Shown one piece after another: positions 9,246 to 18,241 of a stretch of DNA of 64,000 nucleotides. This DNA is from Burkholderiales bacterium C2 (GTDB lineage Bacteria; Pseudomonadota; Gammaproteobacteria; Burkholderiales; Burkholderiaceae_C), in the NCBI GenBank assembly GCA_005503085.1, contig SCOI01000007.1, forward strand, positions 124,001 through 188,000. Reading direction: 5' to 3'. Under the pieces are notes generated by a model. It did no database searches and was not told the origin of the DNA. It saw only the letters and a program-made list of their open reading frames with translations. The translations under genes and the position numbers were made by a program. Each line of letters starts with the position of its first letter. Positions within the stretch are counted from its first letter, which is position 1.

Positions 9246-9698
9246 ATGGAACTGCAAACCGACCAGCCATCGACCGAATGCCGGGAGAAGGCGCTGAAAA
9301 TGCTGGACCAGATCAGCCGCAAGAGTGCGGTGTCTCTGGCCAGTCTCGGCGAGGAAGAGCGTTGGCTGATGCTGTCGCTGGCGGCGCTGAGTCTGAGCAC
9401 GGGCCAGGAGTACAGCGAGAAAGAGGTGAACGAGGCGCTGCTGGCCTGGCTGCAGGCCGGTGAGGGCATGCTGCGTATCGACCATGTGGAACTGCGCCGC
9501 GTGCTGATCGATTTCGGCCTGTGGCGGCGTCGCGATGGTGGCCGTGCCTATTCCCTGAACTGCCCGCAGACCGACGACCGGTTCGCAACGATCATCGCAG
9601 CGTTCGGCGAGGATGATGGCAAGGCGCTGATCAGCCAGCGCCGGACCAGCGCCTTGCAGGCGCGCGCAGCGCGCAGGGCGGCACGGCTGGCGCTGTAG
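9246..9698 (+). CDS. DUF2087-domain protein
   Basis: 150 residues. Two ATGs lie close together (9240 and 9246); the GGGAG at about 9232-9236 is correctly spaced only for 9246. The centre (EEERWLMLSLAALSLSTGQEYSEKEVNEALLAWL) and the segment DHVELRRVLIDFGLWRRRDGGRAYSLN match the DUF2087 family, small winged-helix-like domains often attached to transcriptional regulators or acetyltransferases. The C-terminus is rich in Arg and Ala. It stands alone between the CAP and GFA genes. Function is unknown; a DNA-binding role is inference only. Confidence 0.75.
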   Translation: MELQTDQPSTECREKALKMLDQISRKSAVSLASLGEEERWLMLSLAALSLSTGQEYSEKEVNEALLAWLQAGEGMLRIDHVELRRVLIDFGLWRRRDGGRAYSLNCPQTDDRFATIIAAFGEDDGKALISQRRTSALQARAARRAARLAL

Positions 9699-9843
9699 CC
9701 GGGTAAGCCATCGGCGCGAAGCAAGCTGTCTTGGCTAGACTGGGGGCGCAACAAGCCGCAGACTTCGGCGAAACAAGGACCAAGCCGTAGTCGATGGGCT
9801 CTCCAGCCGGACACCGGCATCAGACATGCAAGGCGAGGCTCCA

Positions 9844-10233
9844 ATGATCCAGGGTTCCTGTCTTTGCGGCGCCATTCGCTGGCAGTTCGAGGGCCAGCCG
9901 GAGGGCGCGACGGCGTGCAACTGCACGGCCTGCCGCCGCTACGGCACGCTCTGGGCCTATGACTATGAAGGCGAGGGCATTCAGGTGTCCGGGCCGTCCA
10001 AGGCCTATGTGCGGGGCAGGGCGCTGGAATTCCACTTCTGCCCGCACTGCGGCTGTGTCGCCTTCTGGCGCGGGCTGCGCAAGGATGAGCAGGGCCGCAC
10101 CCGCATCGCGGTGAATCTACGTCTGGCCGAGCCCGAGGCGGTGGCGGCTATCCCTATCGACCACTTCGACGGGCTCGACAGCTTTGACGACCTGCCGCGC
10201 GACGGCCGCTGCGTGGCGGATTACTGGTTCTAG
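9844..10233 (+). CDS. GFA / CENP-V domain protein (Zn-binding, glutathione-dependent formaldehyde-activating-like)
   Basis: 129 residues. The zinc-binding cysteines are all present: GSCLCGAIRW at the N-terminus, CNCTACRRYGTLWAYDY and FHFCPHCGCVAFWRG. This is the fold of glutathione-dependent formaldehyde-activating enzyme, but most members, especially short ones like this, are uncharacterised and may bind glutathione conjugates. The in-frame ATG at 9826 is an alternative start; 9844 is preferred because a GCGAGG sequence precedes it and the family begins at this point (MIQGSCLCG). Confidence 0.85.
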   Translation: MIQGSCLCGAIRWQFEGQPEGATACNCTACRRYGTLWAYDYEGEGIQVSGPSKAYVRGRALEFHFCPHCGCVAFWRGLRKDEQGRTRIAVNLRLAEPEAVAAIPIDHFDGLDSFDDLPRDGRCVADYWF

Positions 10234-10242
10234 GCGCGCGCC

Positions 10243-10902
10243 TCAGATCCAGCCCAGATCGATCGCCCTGAGCACCGCCTGCGTGCGGTCGCGCACGCCC
10301 ATCTTCGAGAACACCGCCGAGCAGTGGTTCTTGATCACGCCCTCGCTATTGCCCAGCAGCGCGGCGATTTCGGTGTTGCTGCGGCCGCTGGCGACCAGGC
10401 GCAGCACCTGCAGCTCCTTGGGCGAAAGCGGGTCGGGCTCGGGCGTGGCCTCGAAGCCGCGCTCCAGCTTGGCCGCGACCCGGCCCATGCGCTCGGTCAG
10501 GCCCGGGCGCAGCGCGGTGCCGCCGGCCGCGACATCGCGCAGCGCCTGCACCAGGGTCTCGGGGCTGATGGCTTTCAGCAGAAAGCCGCGCGCGCCGGCG
10601 CGCACCGCCTCGTCGAAGGCGGCCGCGTCGTCGAAGGTGGTCAGCAGCAGCACCGGGATGTTCAGCGCCCGCGCCGCCAGTGCGCGTATCAGGCCCAGGC
10701 CGTCCAGTCGCGGCATGCGCATGTCCGACAGCACCACATCGGGCAGCAGGGCCTGGGGCTGCGAGAGCAGCTCCAGCGCCTCGGCGCCATCGGCGGCCTC
10801 GCCGACGAGCTGAATTTCGGGGCTCAGCGCCAGCAGGCCTTTCAGGCCTTCGCGCACCAGCTGCTGGTCCTCGACCAGCAGCACCTTGATCGGGTTGTTC
10901 AT
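10243..10902 (-). CDS. Response regulator, NarL/LuxR family
   Basis: 219 residues from the second ATG of a TGATGATG run. Receiver domain 1-120: acidic pair E11-D12, phosphorylation site D60 (VVLSDMRMP), Thr in LLLTTFDD and Lys in GFLLKAISPE. The C-terminal LuxR-type helix-turn-helix reads LSPKELQVLRLVASGRSNTEIA and VIKNHCSAVFSKMGVRDRTQA. GAGAGG sits 7 bases before the 10902 start; the ATG at 10905 overlapping the kinase stop is the alternative. It is paired with the upstream histidine kinase. The stimulus is unknown. Confidence 0.92.
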   Translation of the reverse strand: MNNPIKVLLVEDQQLVREGLKGLLALSPEIQLVGEAADGAEALELLSQPQALLPDVVLSDMRMPRLDGLGLIRALAARALNIPVLLLTTFDDAAAFDEAVRAGARGFLLKAISPETLVQALRDVAAGGTALRPGLTERMGRVAAKLERGFEATPEPDPLSPKELQVLRLVASGRSNTEIAALLGNSEGVIKNHCSAVFSKMGVRDRTQAVLRAIDLGWI

Positions 10903-10904
10903 CA

Positions 10905-12230
10905 TCAGGCCTCTCTCGGGCAATGCAGTTCAATCATGAAGCCGGGGCTTTGGCGCCGCACCGCCATCCGTCCGCCCAGCTCCTTCATCCGCTCGGCCAT
11001 GCCTGTCAGGCCGTTGCCGGCCACCAGGCGCGCCGTGCCGCCGCCATCGTCATCGACCGTCACCGTCACGGACTCGCTGTCGGCGCTCAGCACCACCCGT
11101 ACCCGGCTGGCGCGGGCATGGCGCACGCTGTTGGTGACGGCCTCCTGCACGCAGCGCAGCAGCGCATGGGCCAGGCGCGGGCTCAGGTCGCGCGCGGCCT
11201 CGGCAATATCGAGCTCGATCCGGGTGCTGGCAATCCCCTGGGCCAGGGTCAGCAAGGCCTCGCTGAGGTCGATGCGCTGCGAGGCGCGCTCGGCCGTGAC
11301 GGCCTCGCGCACATCGGCCAGCAGCCGCTCGGCGCTGCCGCGCGCCTTCTCGACGGCCTGCGCCGCGCCTTCGGCATCGGCGCGCTGCAAGAGTGCGCCG
11401 CCCAGCTGCAGCTGCAGATTCAGCGCGGTCAGGTGGTGGCCCACGACATCGTGCAGCTCGCGGGCCATCAGCGCCCGTTCGGCATAGCGCAGCTGCTCGG
11501 CCAGCAGCCGCTCGGCGCTGAGCTTCTCGGCCAGCATGGCCTGCAGCCAGCGGCGTTTCTCGGCCTCGGCGGCGGCCATGCGGCCCAGGCCGAAGGCCAT
11601 GCCATGCAGGGCCACCATGGCCATCAGCTGGCTCAGACCGTCCAGCCACAGCGATTGGTTGGAGCGCAGCTGTTCGAGCTGCTGGCTCTCGCTGGGCAGC
11701 AGCAGATAGAGCGCCAGATTGACGACCACCTGGGCCAGCGCGAAGCCGAAGGCCGGCCGCAGCCGCAGCATCACGGCGGCCAGCGCGGTGACCAGAAAGG
11801 GCAGGCCCGGCGTGACGGCCAGCGCCAGCAGGTTCAGCACGAGGATGGCGGCCAGCGCCCGCGGCGGCGTGCGGTCGGCGCTGGCCTGACGCGCCAGCCA
11901 CCAGAAGCCGGCGGCAAACAGCAGCACCAGCGCGAAGCTGGCCAGCATCAGGCCGGTGTCGCTGGTCTGGCCGCCGCGCAGCAGGTGCAGCGAGGCCAGC
12001 GCGCCGTCATAGGGGTCGGTCTGCGGCCGCCCGCGCAGCGCCGCGACGATAGACCACAGCTCCAGCACGCAGACCGCCAGCGCCGCGACGCGCAGCACGA
12101 AGCCGGGCTGGGCAATGCGGGCGAGCAGGCGGTCCAGGGCGTTGTTCAAGAGGAAATCGGCAAAGCCGCGAGGCTGCCACAGCCTGCGGGTTTGCAGGCA
12201 GTGACTAAGGTCATGCCATCGCCTCGGCAA
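10905..12230 (-). CDS. Sensor histidine kinase, NarX/DesK type
   Basis: Up to 441 residues. About six or seven membrane helices occupy residues 45-200 ([37 protein letters not shown] and others). The phospho-acceptor segment reads [21 protein letters not shown], typical of HisKA_3 kinases, and the ATP-binding domain includes [21 protein letters not shown] and [16 protein letters not shown]. The frame has no ATG near its 5' end; the candidate starts are TTG at 12230, inside the end of mnmA, or TTG at 12149, neither with a clear ribosome site. Its stop overlaps the response-regulator start, so the two form one operon, possibly co-transcribed with mnmA. Confidence 0.85.
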   Translation of the reverse strand: MPRRWHDLSHCLQTRRLWQPRGFADFLLNNALDRLLARIAQPGFVLRVAALAVCVLELWSIVAALRGRPQTDPYDGALASLHLLRGGQTSDTGLMLASFALVLLFAAGFWWLARQASADRTPPRALAAILVLNLLALAVTPGLPFLVTALAAVMLRLRPAFGFALAQVVVNLALYLLLPSESQQLEQLRSNQSLWLDGLSQLMAMVALHGMAFGLGRMAAAEAEKRRWLQAMLAEKLSAERLLAEQLRYAERALMARELHDVVGHHLTALNLQLQLGGALLQRADAEGAAQAVEKARGSAERLLADVREAVTAERASQRIDLSEALLTLAQGIASTRIELDIAEAARDLSPRLAHALLRCVQEAVTNSVRHARASRVRVVLSADSESVTVTVDDDGGGTARLVAGNGLTGMAERMKELGGRMAVRRQSPGFMIELHCPREA

Positions 12231-13320
12231 TCACGCCGCCGCCGAGGCAGACTTCTCCGTCATACAGCACTGCGCTCTGGCCCGGCGTCACCGCCCACTG
12301 CGGCTGGGCGAAGTCCAGCCGGATGCCGCCGGGCTGCGGCGTCAGCGCGCAGGCCGCATCGGCCTGGCGGTAGCGGGTCTTGGCGCCGTAGCCACCAAAG
12401 TTGGGCATGGTGCCGGCGGTCCAGCTCAGATCATCGGCCAGCAGCGAGCGGCTTTGCAGCAGCGGGTGCTGATGGCCCTGCACGACCACCAGGGTGTTGC
12501 TGTCCAGGTCCTTGCGGGCAACGAACCAGGGTTCGTGCTCGCCACCGCCGCGCGGCGCGCCCTTCTCCTTCACGCCGCCTATGCCCAGGCCCTGGCGCTG
12601 GCCCAGAGTGTAGAAGGACAGGCCGACATGCTCGCCGAGCTTGCGGCCACGCTCGTCCTTGATAGGCCCCGGCTGCTGCGACAGATAGCGGTTCAGGAAC
12701 TCGCGGAAGGGGCGCTCGCCGATGAAGCAGATGCCGGTCGAGTCCTTCTTCTTCGCGTTCGGCAGGCCGATGGCCTCGGCGATGCGGCGCACCTCGGTCT
12801 TGGCCAGCTCGCCGACCGGGAACAGGGTCTTGGCCAGCTGGGCCTGGTTCAGCCGGTGCAGGAAGTAGCTCTGGTCTTTCAGCGGGTCCAGACCCTTGAG
12901 CAACTGGAAGGCGCCACCGACCTCCCTGACGCGCGCGTAGTGGCCGGTGGCGATCTTGTCGGCGCCCAGACGCATCGCATGGTCCAGAAAGGCCTTGAAC
13001 TTGATCTCGGCATTGCACAGCACATCGGGGTTGGGTGTGCGGCCGGCCTGGTACTCGCGCAGGAACTCGGCGAACACCCGGTCCTTGTAGTCGGCCGCGA
13101 AATTGACATGCTCGATCTCGATGCCGATCACATCGGCCACCGCCGCCGCGTCGACGAAGTCGATGTTCGACGAGCAGAACTCGCTGTCGTCATCGTCTTC
13201 CCAGTTCTTCATGAAGATGCCCACCACCTCATGGCCGGCTTGTTTCAGCAGGTGGGCGGTGACGGCGGAATCGACGCCGCCGGACAGGCCGACGACGATG
13301 CGGTGCTTTCTCTGACTCAT
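12211..13320 (-). CDS. mnmA: tRNA-specific 2-thiouridylase MnmA
   Basis: 369 residues, close to the E. coli length. It transfers sulfur to U34 of tRNA-Lys, -Glu and -Gln. Visible motifs: PP-loop [10 protein letters not shown] (residues 11-20), GIFMKNW, catalytic C102 in [13 protein letters not shown], the tRNA-contact phrase [22 protein letters not shown], and the second catalytic cysteine C198 in [12 protein letters not shown]. The start at 13320 ([10 protein letters not shown]) fits the family; an upstream in-frame ATG at 13338 does not. In many proteobacteria mnmA follows a NUDIX gene (nudJ) directly; here two opposite-strand genes separate them. Confidence 0.97.
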   Translation of the reverse strand: MSQRKHRIVVGLSGGVDSAVTAHLLKQAGHEVVGIFMKNWEDDDDSEFCSSNIDFVDAAAVADVIGIEIEHVNFAADYKDRVFAEFLREYQAGRTPNPDVLCNAEIKFKAFLDHAMRLGADKIATGHYARVREVGGAFQLLKGLDPLKDQSYFLHRLNQAQLAKTLFPVGELAKTEVRRIAEAIGLPNAKKKDSTGICFIGERPFREFLNRYLSQQPGPIKDERGRKLGEHVGLSFYTLGQRQGLGIGGVKEKGAPRGGGEHEPWFVARKDLDSNTLVVVQGHQHPLLQSRSLLADDLSWTAGTMPNFGGYGAKTRYRQADAACALTPQPGGIRLDFAQPQWAVTPGQSAVLYDGEVCLGGGVIAEAMA

Positions 13321-13469
13321 GGCCCGATTGTCCCGCAAGGGCTCGCCAGCCGCGCCGCGCAGGGTCTTCAGGCGCTACTCATCGGGCCTTCATGCGCGAG
13401 CGCGGCCGGCCCGCTAAATTTCGCCCGCTGTGCAGCAGGCCGCCGTGACGGCCCAGGGGAGAGAACATC

Positions 13470-13736
13470 ATGAATACAAGCAGCGCCTTGCGCGCGATCC
13501 TGGCCGAGGCCATGGGCATCGACACCAGCGGATTCGAGGCGAACACGCTTTTGCTGGGGGCCGTGCCCGAGCTGGACTCGATGTCGGTGATGGAGGTGGT
13601 GATGGCACTGGAACAGCGTTTCGATATCGATCTGGCCGATGAGGAGCTCGACGCCTCGGTGTTTGCCAGCTTCGGCAGCCTGGAGCGGCATCTGCGGCGC
13701 CGGCTGGCGATGGGCCGCACGGCAGTGCCGGCCTGA
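13470..13736 (+). CDS. Acyl carrier protein (stand-alone)
   Basis: 88 residues with a GGGGAGAG ribosome site. The 4'-phosphopantetheine attachment site is S37 in PELDSMSVMEVVMALE, followed by RFDIDLADEEL, a standard ACP helix II-III region. It is not the housekeeping AcpP (the sequence and the context differ: no fab genes). One base separates its stop (13736) from the ATG of the acyltransferase (13738), so the ACP likely delivers an acyl chain to, or accepts it from, that enzyme. Confidence 0.87.
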   Translation: MNTSSALRAILAEAMGIDTSGFEANTLLLGAVPELDSMSVMEVVMALEQRFDIDLADEELDASVFASFGSLERHLRRRLAMGRTAVPA

Positions 13737-13737
13737 G

Positions 13738-14583
13738 ATGGGCGCCGGCCTGATCAATCGCGCCATCGTGCTGCTGATGGGGCTGCTGGGCCGGCTGTCG
13801 GCGCGCCAGCGTCAGCGCTTTGCCGGCATCGTGGCGCCGTTGATACTGCGCTTTGCCAGGCGCACCGATGCCAGGCTGGCGGCCAATCTGGCGCTCGCGC
13901 TGCCCCAGCTCGACGCGGCGCAGCGCCGCACCCTGGCGCTGCGCTCTTATCGCAATATCTGCCTGGGCGTGCTTGACACCTTCTGGCTCGACAAGCTGCA
14001 GCTGGACATCGAGTTCAACGACAGCACCTCGCGCCGCATCATCGAGGGCGGCGGCGGGGCCAGCATCGTGACCCTGCATATGGGCTGTTACGAGGTGGTG
14101 GCGCTGGCGGTGCAGCGGCTGACGGGGCGCTCCAGCACCATGTCCAATATCCCGCCGCATCTGCAGTGCGTGAGCCGGCTCTACCAGGCGGCCGGCATAG
14201 CCTGCGTCCACAAGAGCAAGCCCGGTGGCTTCTTCGATCTGATACGTGCCGCCAAGCGCGGCGGCTATGTCACCCTGCATGGCGATCACTACGGCCGCGA
14301 TATGCCGGTCAGCTTCTTCGGCCGGGCCACCCAGGCGCCGGGCGGCGCGGTGATGCTGGCCGCGCTGGCCAGCAAGCCGCTGTTGCTGGGCTATGCGGTG
14401 CTCAGCGAGGCCGGCCGCTACCGCGTGGTCTTCGAGACCCTGGTCGAGCACCCGCTGCCGCGCCAACCGGCCGAGCTGGCATGGGCGATGGGGCGGGTCT
14501 ACCGGCGTTTCGAGCAGGTGATACGCCAGCACCCCGAGCACTGGTACTGGTCCTACAAGCGCTGGCGCACGCCCGCTACTTGA
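13738..14583 (+). CDS. LpxL/HtrB-like lipid acyltransferase
   Basis: 281 residues. It contains the lysophospholipid-acyltransferase signature H-x4-E (H114 to E119 in VTLHMGCYEV), a hydrophobic N-terminus, and later GGYVTLHGDHYGRDMPVSFFG and APGGAVMLAALASKPLL, which match the bacterial lipid A acyltransferase family (LpxL/LpxM). The C-terminus, RQHPEHWYWSYKRW, is also typical. Directly coupled to a dedicated ACP, it may acylate a special membrane lipid or glycolipid rather than lipid A itself; that is inference. It converges with the NUDIX gene, overlapping it by 8 bases. Confidence 0.8.
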   Translation: MGAGLINRAIVLLMGLLGRLSARQRQRFAGIVAPLILRFARRTDARLAANLALALPQLDAAQRRTLALRSYRNICLGVLDTFWLDKLQLDIEFNDSTSRRIIEGGGGASIVTLHMGCYEVVALAVQRLTGRSSTMSNIPPHLQCVSRLYQAAGIACVHKSKPGGFFDLIRAAKRGGYVTLHGDHYGRDMPVSFFGRATQAPGGAVMLAALASKPLLLGYAVLSEAGRYRVVFETLVEHPLPRQPAELAWAMGRVYRRFEQVIRQHPEHWYWSYKRWRTPAT

Positions 14584-15082
14584 TCTCCGGCCTGAACAGG
14601 CTGTCGTCGGCCTGTATCAGGTCCAGCGGCAGGCGCCGCCCGGCCCGGTGGTCCTGCAGGCACTGCCAGACCAGCGGGCTGCGCAAGCGGCCGGCCGCGC
14701 GCGCGGCCGCGATCTCGTCCGGGCTCAGCCACAGCCAGCGCACGATGCCCTCGTCCAGCGCCAGCCCGGGCACCGGTCCCTCGCCTTCGATGCCGCCGCA
14801 GTAGGCGATGCGCAGATAGGTCACATCCTCGGCCGTGTTGGGACGCTGGAAGCGCGACATATACAGGCCCAGCAAGGCCTCGGGCCGGAAGTGGTGGGCC
14901 GTTTCCTCCAGCGCCTCGCGCAGCACGCCCTGCAGCGGCGTCTCGCCCTGCTCCAGATGGCCGGCCGGGTTGTTGAGCTTGAGCCCCTCGGGCGTGTGCT
15001 CCTCGACCAGCAGATACAGGCCCGCGCGCTCGATGATGGCGGCGACGGTGACCGAGGGTTTGAAGCGCTGCGCGACTGGCAT
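14576..15082 (-). CDS. NUDIX hydrolase (NudJ-like phosphatase)
   Basis: 168 residues from ATG 15082 (MPVAQRFKPSVTVAAII). The NUDIX box is complete: G41, E47, R55-E56, E59-E60 in the order G-x5-E-x7-RE-x2-EE. The N-terminal phrase and the C-terminal DEGIVRWLWLSPDEI resemble NudJ, a thiamin-pyrophosphate/nucleoside-triphosphate pyrophosphohydrolase encoded next to mnmA in many proteobacteria. Here it has the same strand and order as that ancestral pair, but 1.2 kb of opposite-strand genes lies between. Its last 8 bases overlap the end of the acyltransferase gene. Confidence 0.85.
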   Translation of the reverse strand: MPVAQRFKPSVTVAAIIERAGLYLLVEEHTPEGLKLNNPAGHLEQGETPLQGVLREALEETAHHFRPEALLGLYMSRFQRPNTAEDVTYLRIAYCGGIEGEGPVPGLALDEGIVRWLWLSPDEIAAARAAGRLRSPLVWQCLQDHRAGRRLPLDLIQADDSLFRPEIK

Positions 15083-15229
15083 CGCGCCATTGTGCCGTCT
15101 GGCCGCTAGGTAAAACCCTGTCGCAGCGGCAACACGGATCGCCAAAAACCCCATGTAAGCTCGGCGCAAGCTAGTCCGTCGGCGACAGGCCCCGTTCGGG
15201 GCCGCAGCCGGCAACAGGAGGAACTCCCG

Positions 15230-16360
15230 ATGCTGATAGGTGTTCCGCGCGAAAGCGCGGCCGGAGAAACCCGTGTGGCCCTGACCCCGGAGACGGCCAA
15301 GAAGTTGAAGGCGCAGGGTCATGTCTTGCGCGTCGAGGCGGGGGCGGGTCTTGCCGCCAGCGTCACCGACGAGGCCTATGCCGCCGCCGGCGCCGAGATT
15401 GTCGATCGCGCTACCGCCTTCGCCGCCGAGCTGCTGCTGAAGGTGCGCAGCCCCAGCGCTGAGGAGCTCGGCCTGATCAAGCCGGGCACGGTGCTGGTGG
15501 GCATGCTGAACCCCTTTGACCGCGCCGGACTGGAGTCGCTGGCCGCGGCCGGGCTGACCAGCTTCGCGCTGGAGGCGGCGCCGCGCACGACCCGTGCGCA
15601 GAGCATGGATGTGCTGAGCTCGCAGGCCAATATCGCCGGCTACAAGGCGGTGATGATCGCGGCCGACCGCTACCAGCGCTTCTTCCCGATGCTGATGACG
15701 GCGGCCGGCACGGTCAAGGCGGCGCGGGTCGTGGTGCTGGGCGTTGGCGTCGCGGGCCTGCAGGCGATCGCGACGGCCAAGCGCCTGGGCGCGGTGATCG
15801 AGGCCTCGGATGTGCGGCCGGCGGTCAAGGAGCAGGTCGAGAGCTTGGGCGCCAAGTTCATCGATGTGGCCTACGAGACCGATGAGGAGAAGGAAGCGGC
15901 GGTCGGTGTCGGCGGCTACGCCAAACCGATGCCGCCGAGCTGGCTGGAGCGCCAGCGCGTCGAGGTGGCCAAGCGCGTGGCCCAGGCCGATGTGGTGATC
16001 ACCACCGCGCTGATCCCCGGCCGCGCCGCGCCGGTGCTGGTCAGCGAGGCGATGGTCAAGAGCATGAAGCCGGGTTCGGTGATCGTCGATATCGCGGCCG
16101 GCAAGGGCCCCGACGGGGTCGGCGGCAACTGCCCGCTGACCGAGGCGGACCGCACCGTGATCAAGCATGGCGTGACCCTGGTCGGCGAGACCAACTTGGC
16201 CGCCCTGGTGGCGGCCGATGCCTCGGCCCTGTATGCGCGCAATGTGCTGGACTTCCTCAAGCTCGTGTTCACGAAGGAGGGGGCGTTCCAGCTGGCTATG
16301 GACGACGACATCGTGGCGGCCTGCCTGGTGAGTCGCGACGGTCAAGTCACACGGAGCTGA
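15230..16360 (+). CDS. pntAA: NAD(P) transhydrogenase subunit alpha, part 1 (PntAA)
   Basis: 376 residues with a strong AGGAGG site before the ATG. It is the NAD(H)-binding domain I of proton-translocating transhydrogenase, which moves hydride from NADH to NADP+ using the proton gradient. It starts with the alanine-dehydrogenase/transhydrogenase phrase LIGVPRESAAGETRVALTPETAKKL, and has the Rossmann loop VVLGVGVAGLQAIATAKRLGA and the segment MSSQANIAGYKAV-like DVLSSQANIAGYK. The split into PntAA, PntAB and PntB is usual in alpha- and betaproteobacteria. The next gene begins 5 bases after the stop. Confidence 0.96.
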   Translation: MLIGVPRESAAGETRVALTPETAKKLKAQGHVLRVEAGAGLAASVTDEAYAAAGAEIVDRATAFAAELLLKVRSPSAEELGLIKPGTVLVGMLNPFDRAGLESLAAAGLTSFALEAAPRTTRAQSMDVLSSQANIAGYKAVMIAADRYQRFFPMLMTAAGTVKAARVVVLGVGVAGLQAIATAKRLGAVIEASDVRPAVKEQVESLGAKFIDVAYETDEEKEAAVGVGGYAKPMPPSWLERQRVEVAKRVAQADVVITTALIPGRAAPVLVSEAMVKSMKPGSVIVDIAAGKGPDGVGGNCPLTEADRTVIKHGVTLVGETNLAALVAADASALYARNVLDFLKLVFTKEGAFQLAMDDDIVAACLVSRDGQVTRS

Positions 16361-16365
16361 ACCCC

Positions 16366-16686
16366 ATGGATTTCGTCAACCCCACCATCACCAATCTGAT
16401 CATCTTCGTGCTGGCCATCTATGTCGGCTACCACGTGGTCTGGACCGTCACCCCGGCCCTGCACACGCCGCTGATGGCCGTCACCAACGCGATCTCGGCC
16501 ATTGTCATCGTCGGCGCGATGCTGGCCGCCGCGCTGACCGAGACCAACGCCGGCAAGATCATGGGCACGCTGGCCGTCGCGCTGGCGGCGGTGAACGTGT
16601 TCGGCGGCTTTCTGGTGACGCGCCGGATGCTGGAGATGTTCAAGAAGAAAGACAAGCCCGCGGCCAAGAAGGAGGGCCAGCGATGA
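16366..16686 (+). CDS. pntAB: NAD(P) transhydrogenase subunit alpha, part 2 (PntAB)
   Basis: 106 residues with three membrane helices: IIFVLAIYVGYHVVWTV, ISAIVIVGAMLAAAL and IMGTLAVALAAVNVFGGFLV, ending in a Lys-rich tail. It corresponds to the C-terminal membrane part of E. coli PntA and carries the conserved TPALHTPLMAVTNAIS phrase. It overlaps pntB by 4 bases (16683-16686). Confidence 0.95.
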   Translation: MDFVNPTITNLIIFVLAIYVGYHVVWTVTPALHTPLMAVTNAISAIVIVGAMLAAALTETNAGKIMGTLAVALAAVNVFGGFLVTRRMLEMFKKKDKPAAKKEGQR

Positions 16687-18107
16687 GCCTCGATGTCGTC
16701 ACCCTGCTTTATCTGGTCGCCAGTGTCTGCTTCATCCAGGCGCTCAAGGGCCTGTCGCACCCGACCACCTCGATCCGCGGCAATCTCTTCGGCATGGTGG
16801 GCATGACCATCGCCGTGCTGACCACGGCGGCGCTGATCGTCAAGCTGGCCGATGGTCGCGCCCTGGGCATGAGCTATGTGCTGGCCGGCCTGGTGATCGG
16901 CGGCGGCATCGGTGCCTATATGGCCAACAAGGTCGAGATGACCAAGATGCCCGAGCTGGTGGCTTTCATGCACAGCATGATCGGGCTGGCGGCGGTCTTC
17001 ATCGCGGCCACCGCCGTGGTCGAGCCCTGGGCCTTCGGCATCACCGCCAAGGGCGGCGCGATTCCCGGCGGCAACCGCATCGAGCTGGCCTTGGGCGCCT
17101 TCATCGGCGCGATCACCTTCAGCGGCTCGGTGATCGCCTTCGGCAAGCTGTCGGGCAAGTACAAGTTCAGACTGTTCCAGGGCGCGCCGGTCAGCTTTGC
17201 CGGCCAGCACAAGCTCAATCTGGCCCTGGGCCTGGCGGCGGCTTTCTTCTGCTTCGGCTACTGGCACTCCGAGAGCTGGATGGACTTCGGCATCATCATC
17301 GCGCTGGGCCTGGTGCTGGGCGTGCTCTTGATCATCCCGATCGGCGGCGCCGACATGCCGGTGGTGGTGTCGATGCTGAACAGCTACTCGGGCTGGGCGG
17401 CCGCCGGCATCGGCTTCTCGCTGAACAACAGCATGCTGATCATTGCCGGCTCGCTGGTGGGCTCCTCGGGTGCGATCCTGAGCTACATCATGTGCAAGGC
17501 GATGAACCGCTCCTTCTTCAACGTGATCCTGGGCGGCTTCGGTGGCGACGCCACCACGGCGGCGGCCGGCGGCGGCGCGCAGCGCAGCGTCAAGAGCGGC
17601 AGCGCCGACGATGCCGCCTTCATCATGGGCAATGCCGAGAGCGTCATCATCGTGCCGGGTTATGGCCTGGCGGTGGCGCGCGCCCAGCACGCGGTCAAGG
17701 AGCTGGCCGCCAAGCTCACCGAGAAGGGTGTGACGGTCAAATACGCGATCCATCCGGTGGCCGGCCGCATGCCCGGCCATATGAACGTCTTGCTGGCCGA
17801 GGCCGAGGTGCCCTACGACCAGGTGTTCGAGATGGAGGACATCAATGCCGAGTTCGGCCAGGCCGATGTGGCCATCATCCTGGGCGCCAACGATGTCGTG
17901 AACCCCGCCGCCCACACCAAGGGCAGCGCCATCTACGGCATGCCCATCCTGGAGGCCTACAAGGCCAAGACCATCATCGTCAACAAGCGCTCGATGGCGG
18001 CCGGCTATGCGGGCCTGGACAACGAGCTCTTCTACATGGACAAGACCATGATGGTGTTCGGCGATGCGAAGAAGGTCGTCGAGGACATGCTCAAGGCGGT
18101 CGAGTAG
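16683..18107 (+). CDS. pntB: NAD(P) transhydrogenase subunit beta (PntB)
   Basis: 474 residues. About nine membrane helices fill residues 1-270, with the conserved LKGLSHPTTSIRGNLFGMVGM loop and MPVVVSMLNSYSGWAAAGIGF. The C-terminal NADP(H)-binding domain III has VIIVPGYGLAVARAQHAVKEL, IHPVAGRMPGHMNVLLAEA, VFEMEDINAEF, ILGANDVVNPAA and VNKRSMAAGYAGLDNELFY. With PntAA and PntAB it makes a complete proton-translocating transhydrogenase that supplies NADPH. No gene overlaps its end. Confidence 0.97.
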   Translation: MSLDVVTLLYLVASVCFIQALKGLSHPTTSIRGNLFGMVGMTIAVLTTAALIVKLADGRALGMSYVLAGLVIGGGIGAYMANKVEMTKMPELVAFMHSMIGLAAVFIAATAVVEPWAFGITAKGGAIPGGNRIELALGAFIGAITFSGSVIAFGKLSGKYKFRLFQGAPVSFAGQHKLNLALGLAAAFFCFGYWHSESWMDFGIIIALGLVLGVLLIIPIGGADMPVVVSMLNSYSGWAAAGIGFSLNNSMLIIAGSLVGSSGAILSYIMCKAMNRSFFNVILGGFGGDATTAAAGGGAQRSVKSGSADDAAFIMGNAESVIIVPGYGLAVARAQHAVKELAAKLTEKGVTVKYAIHPVAGRMPGHMNVLLAEAEVPYDQVFEMEDINAEFGQADVAIILGANDVVNPAAHTKGSAIYGMPILEAYKAKTIIVNKRSMAAGYAGLDNELFYMDKTMMVFGDAKKVVEDMLKAVE

Positions 18108-18241
18108 ACAAGCAGCGGGCGCGAGCCCCACAACAGTGCCCGACGACACCAGATCGGGCACCCCGCGCACCGCTATCGAATCCCCTGATGCTGGCGCCAG
18201 CCGGCATCGGAGAGAATCGCGGGCGCGACATGGAGACATTG

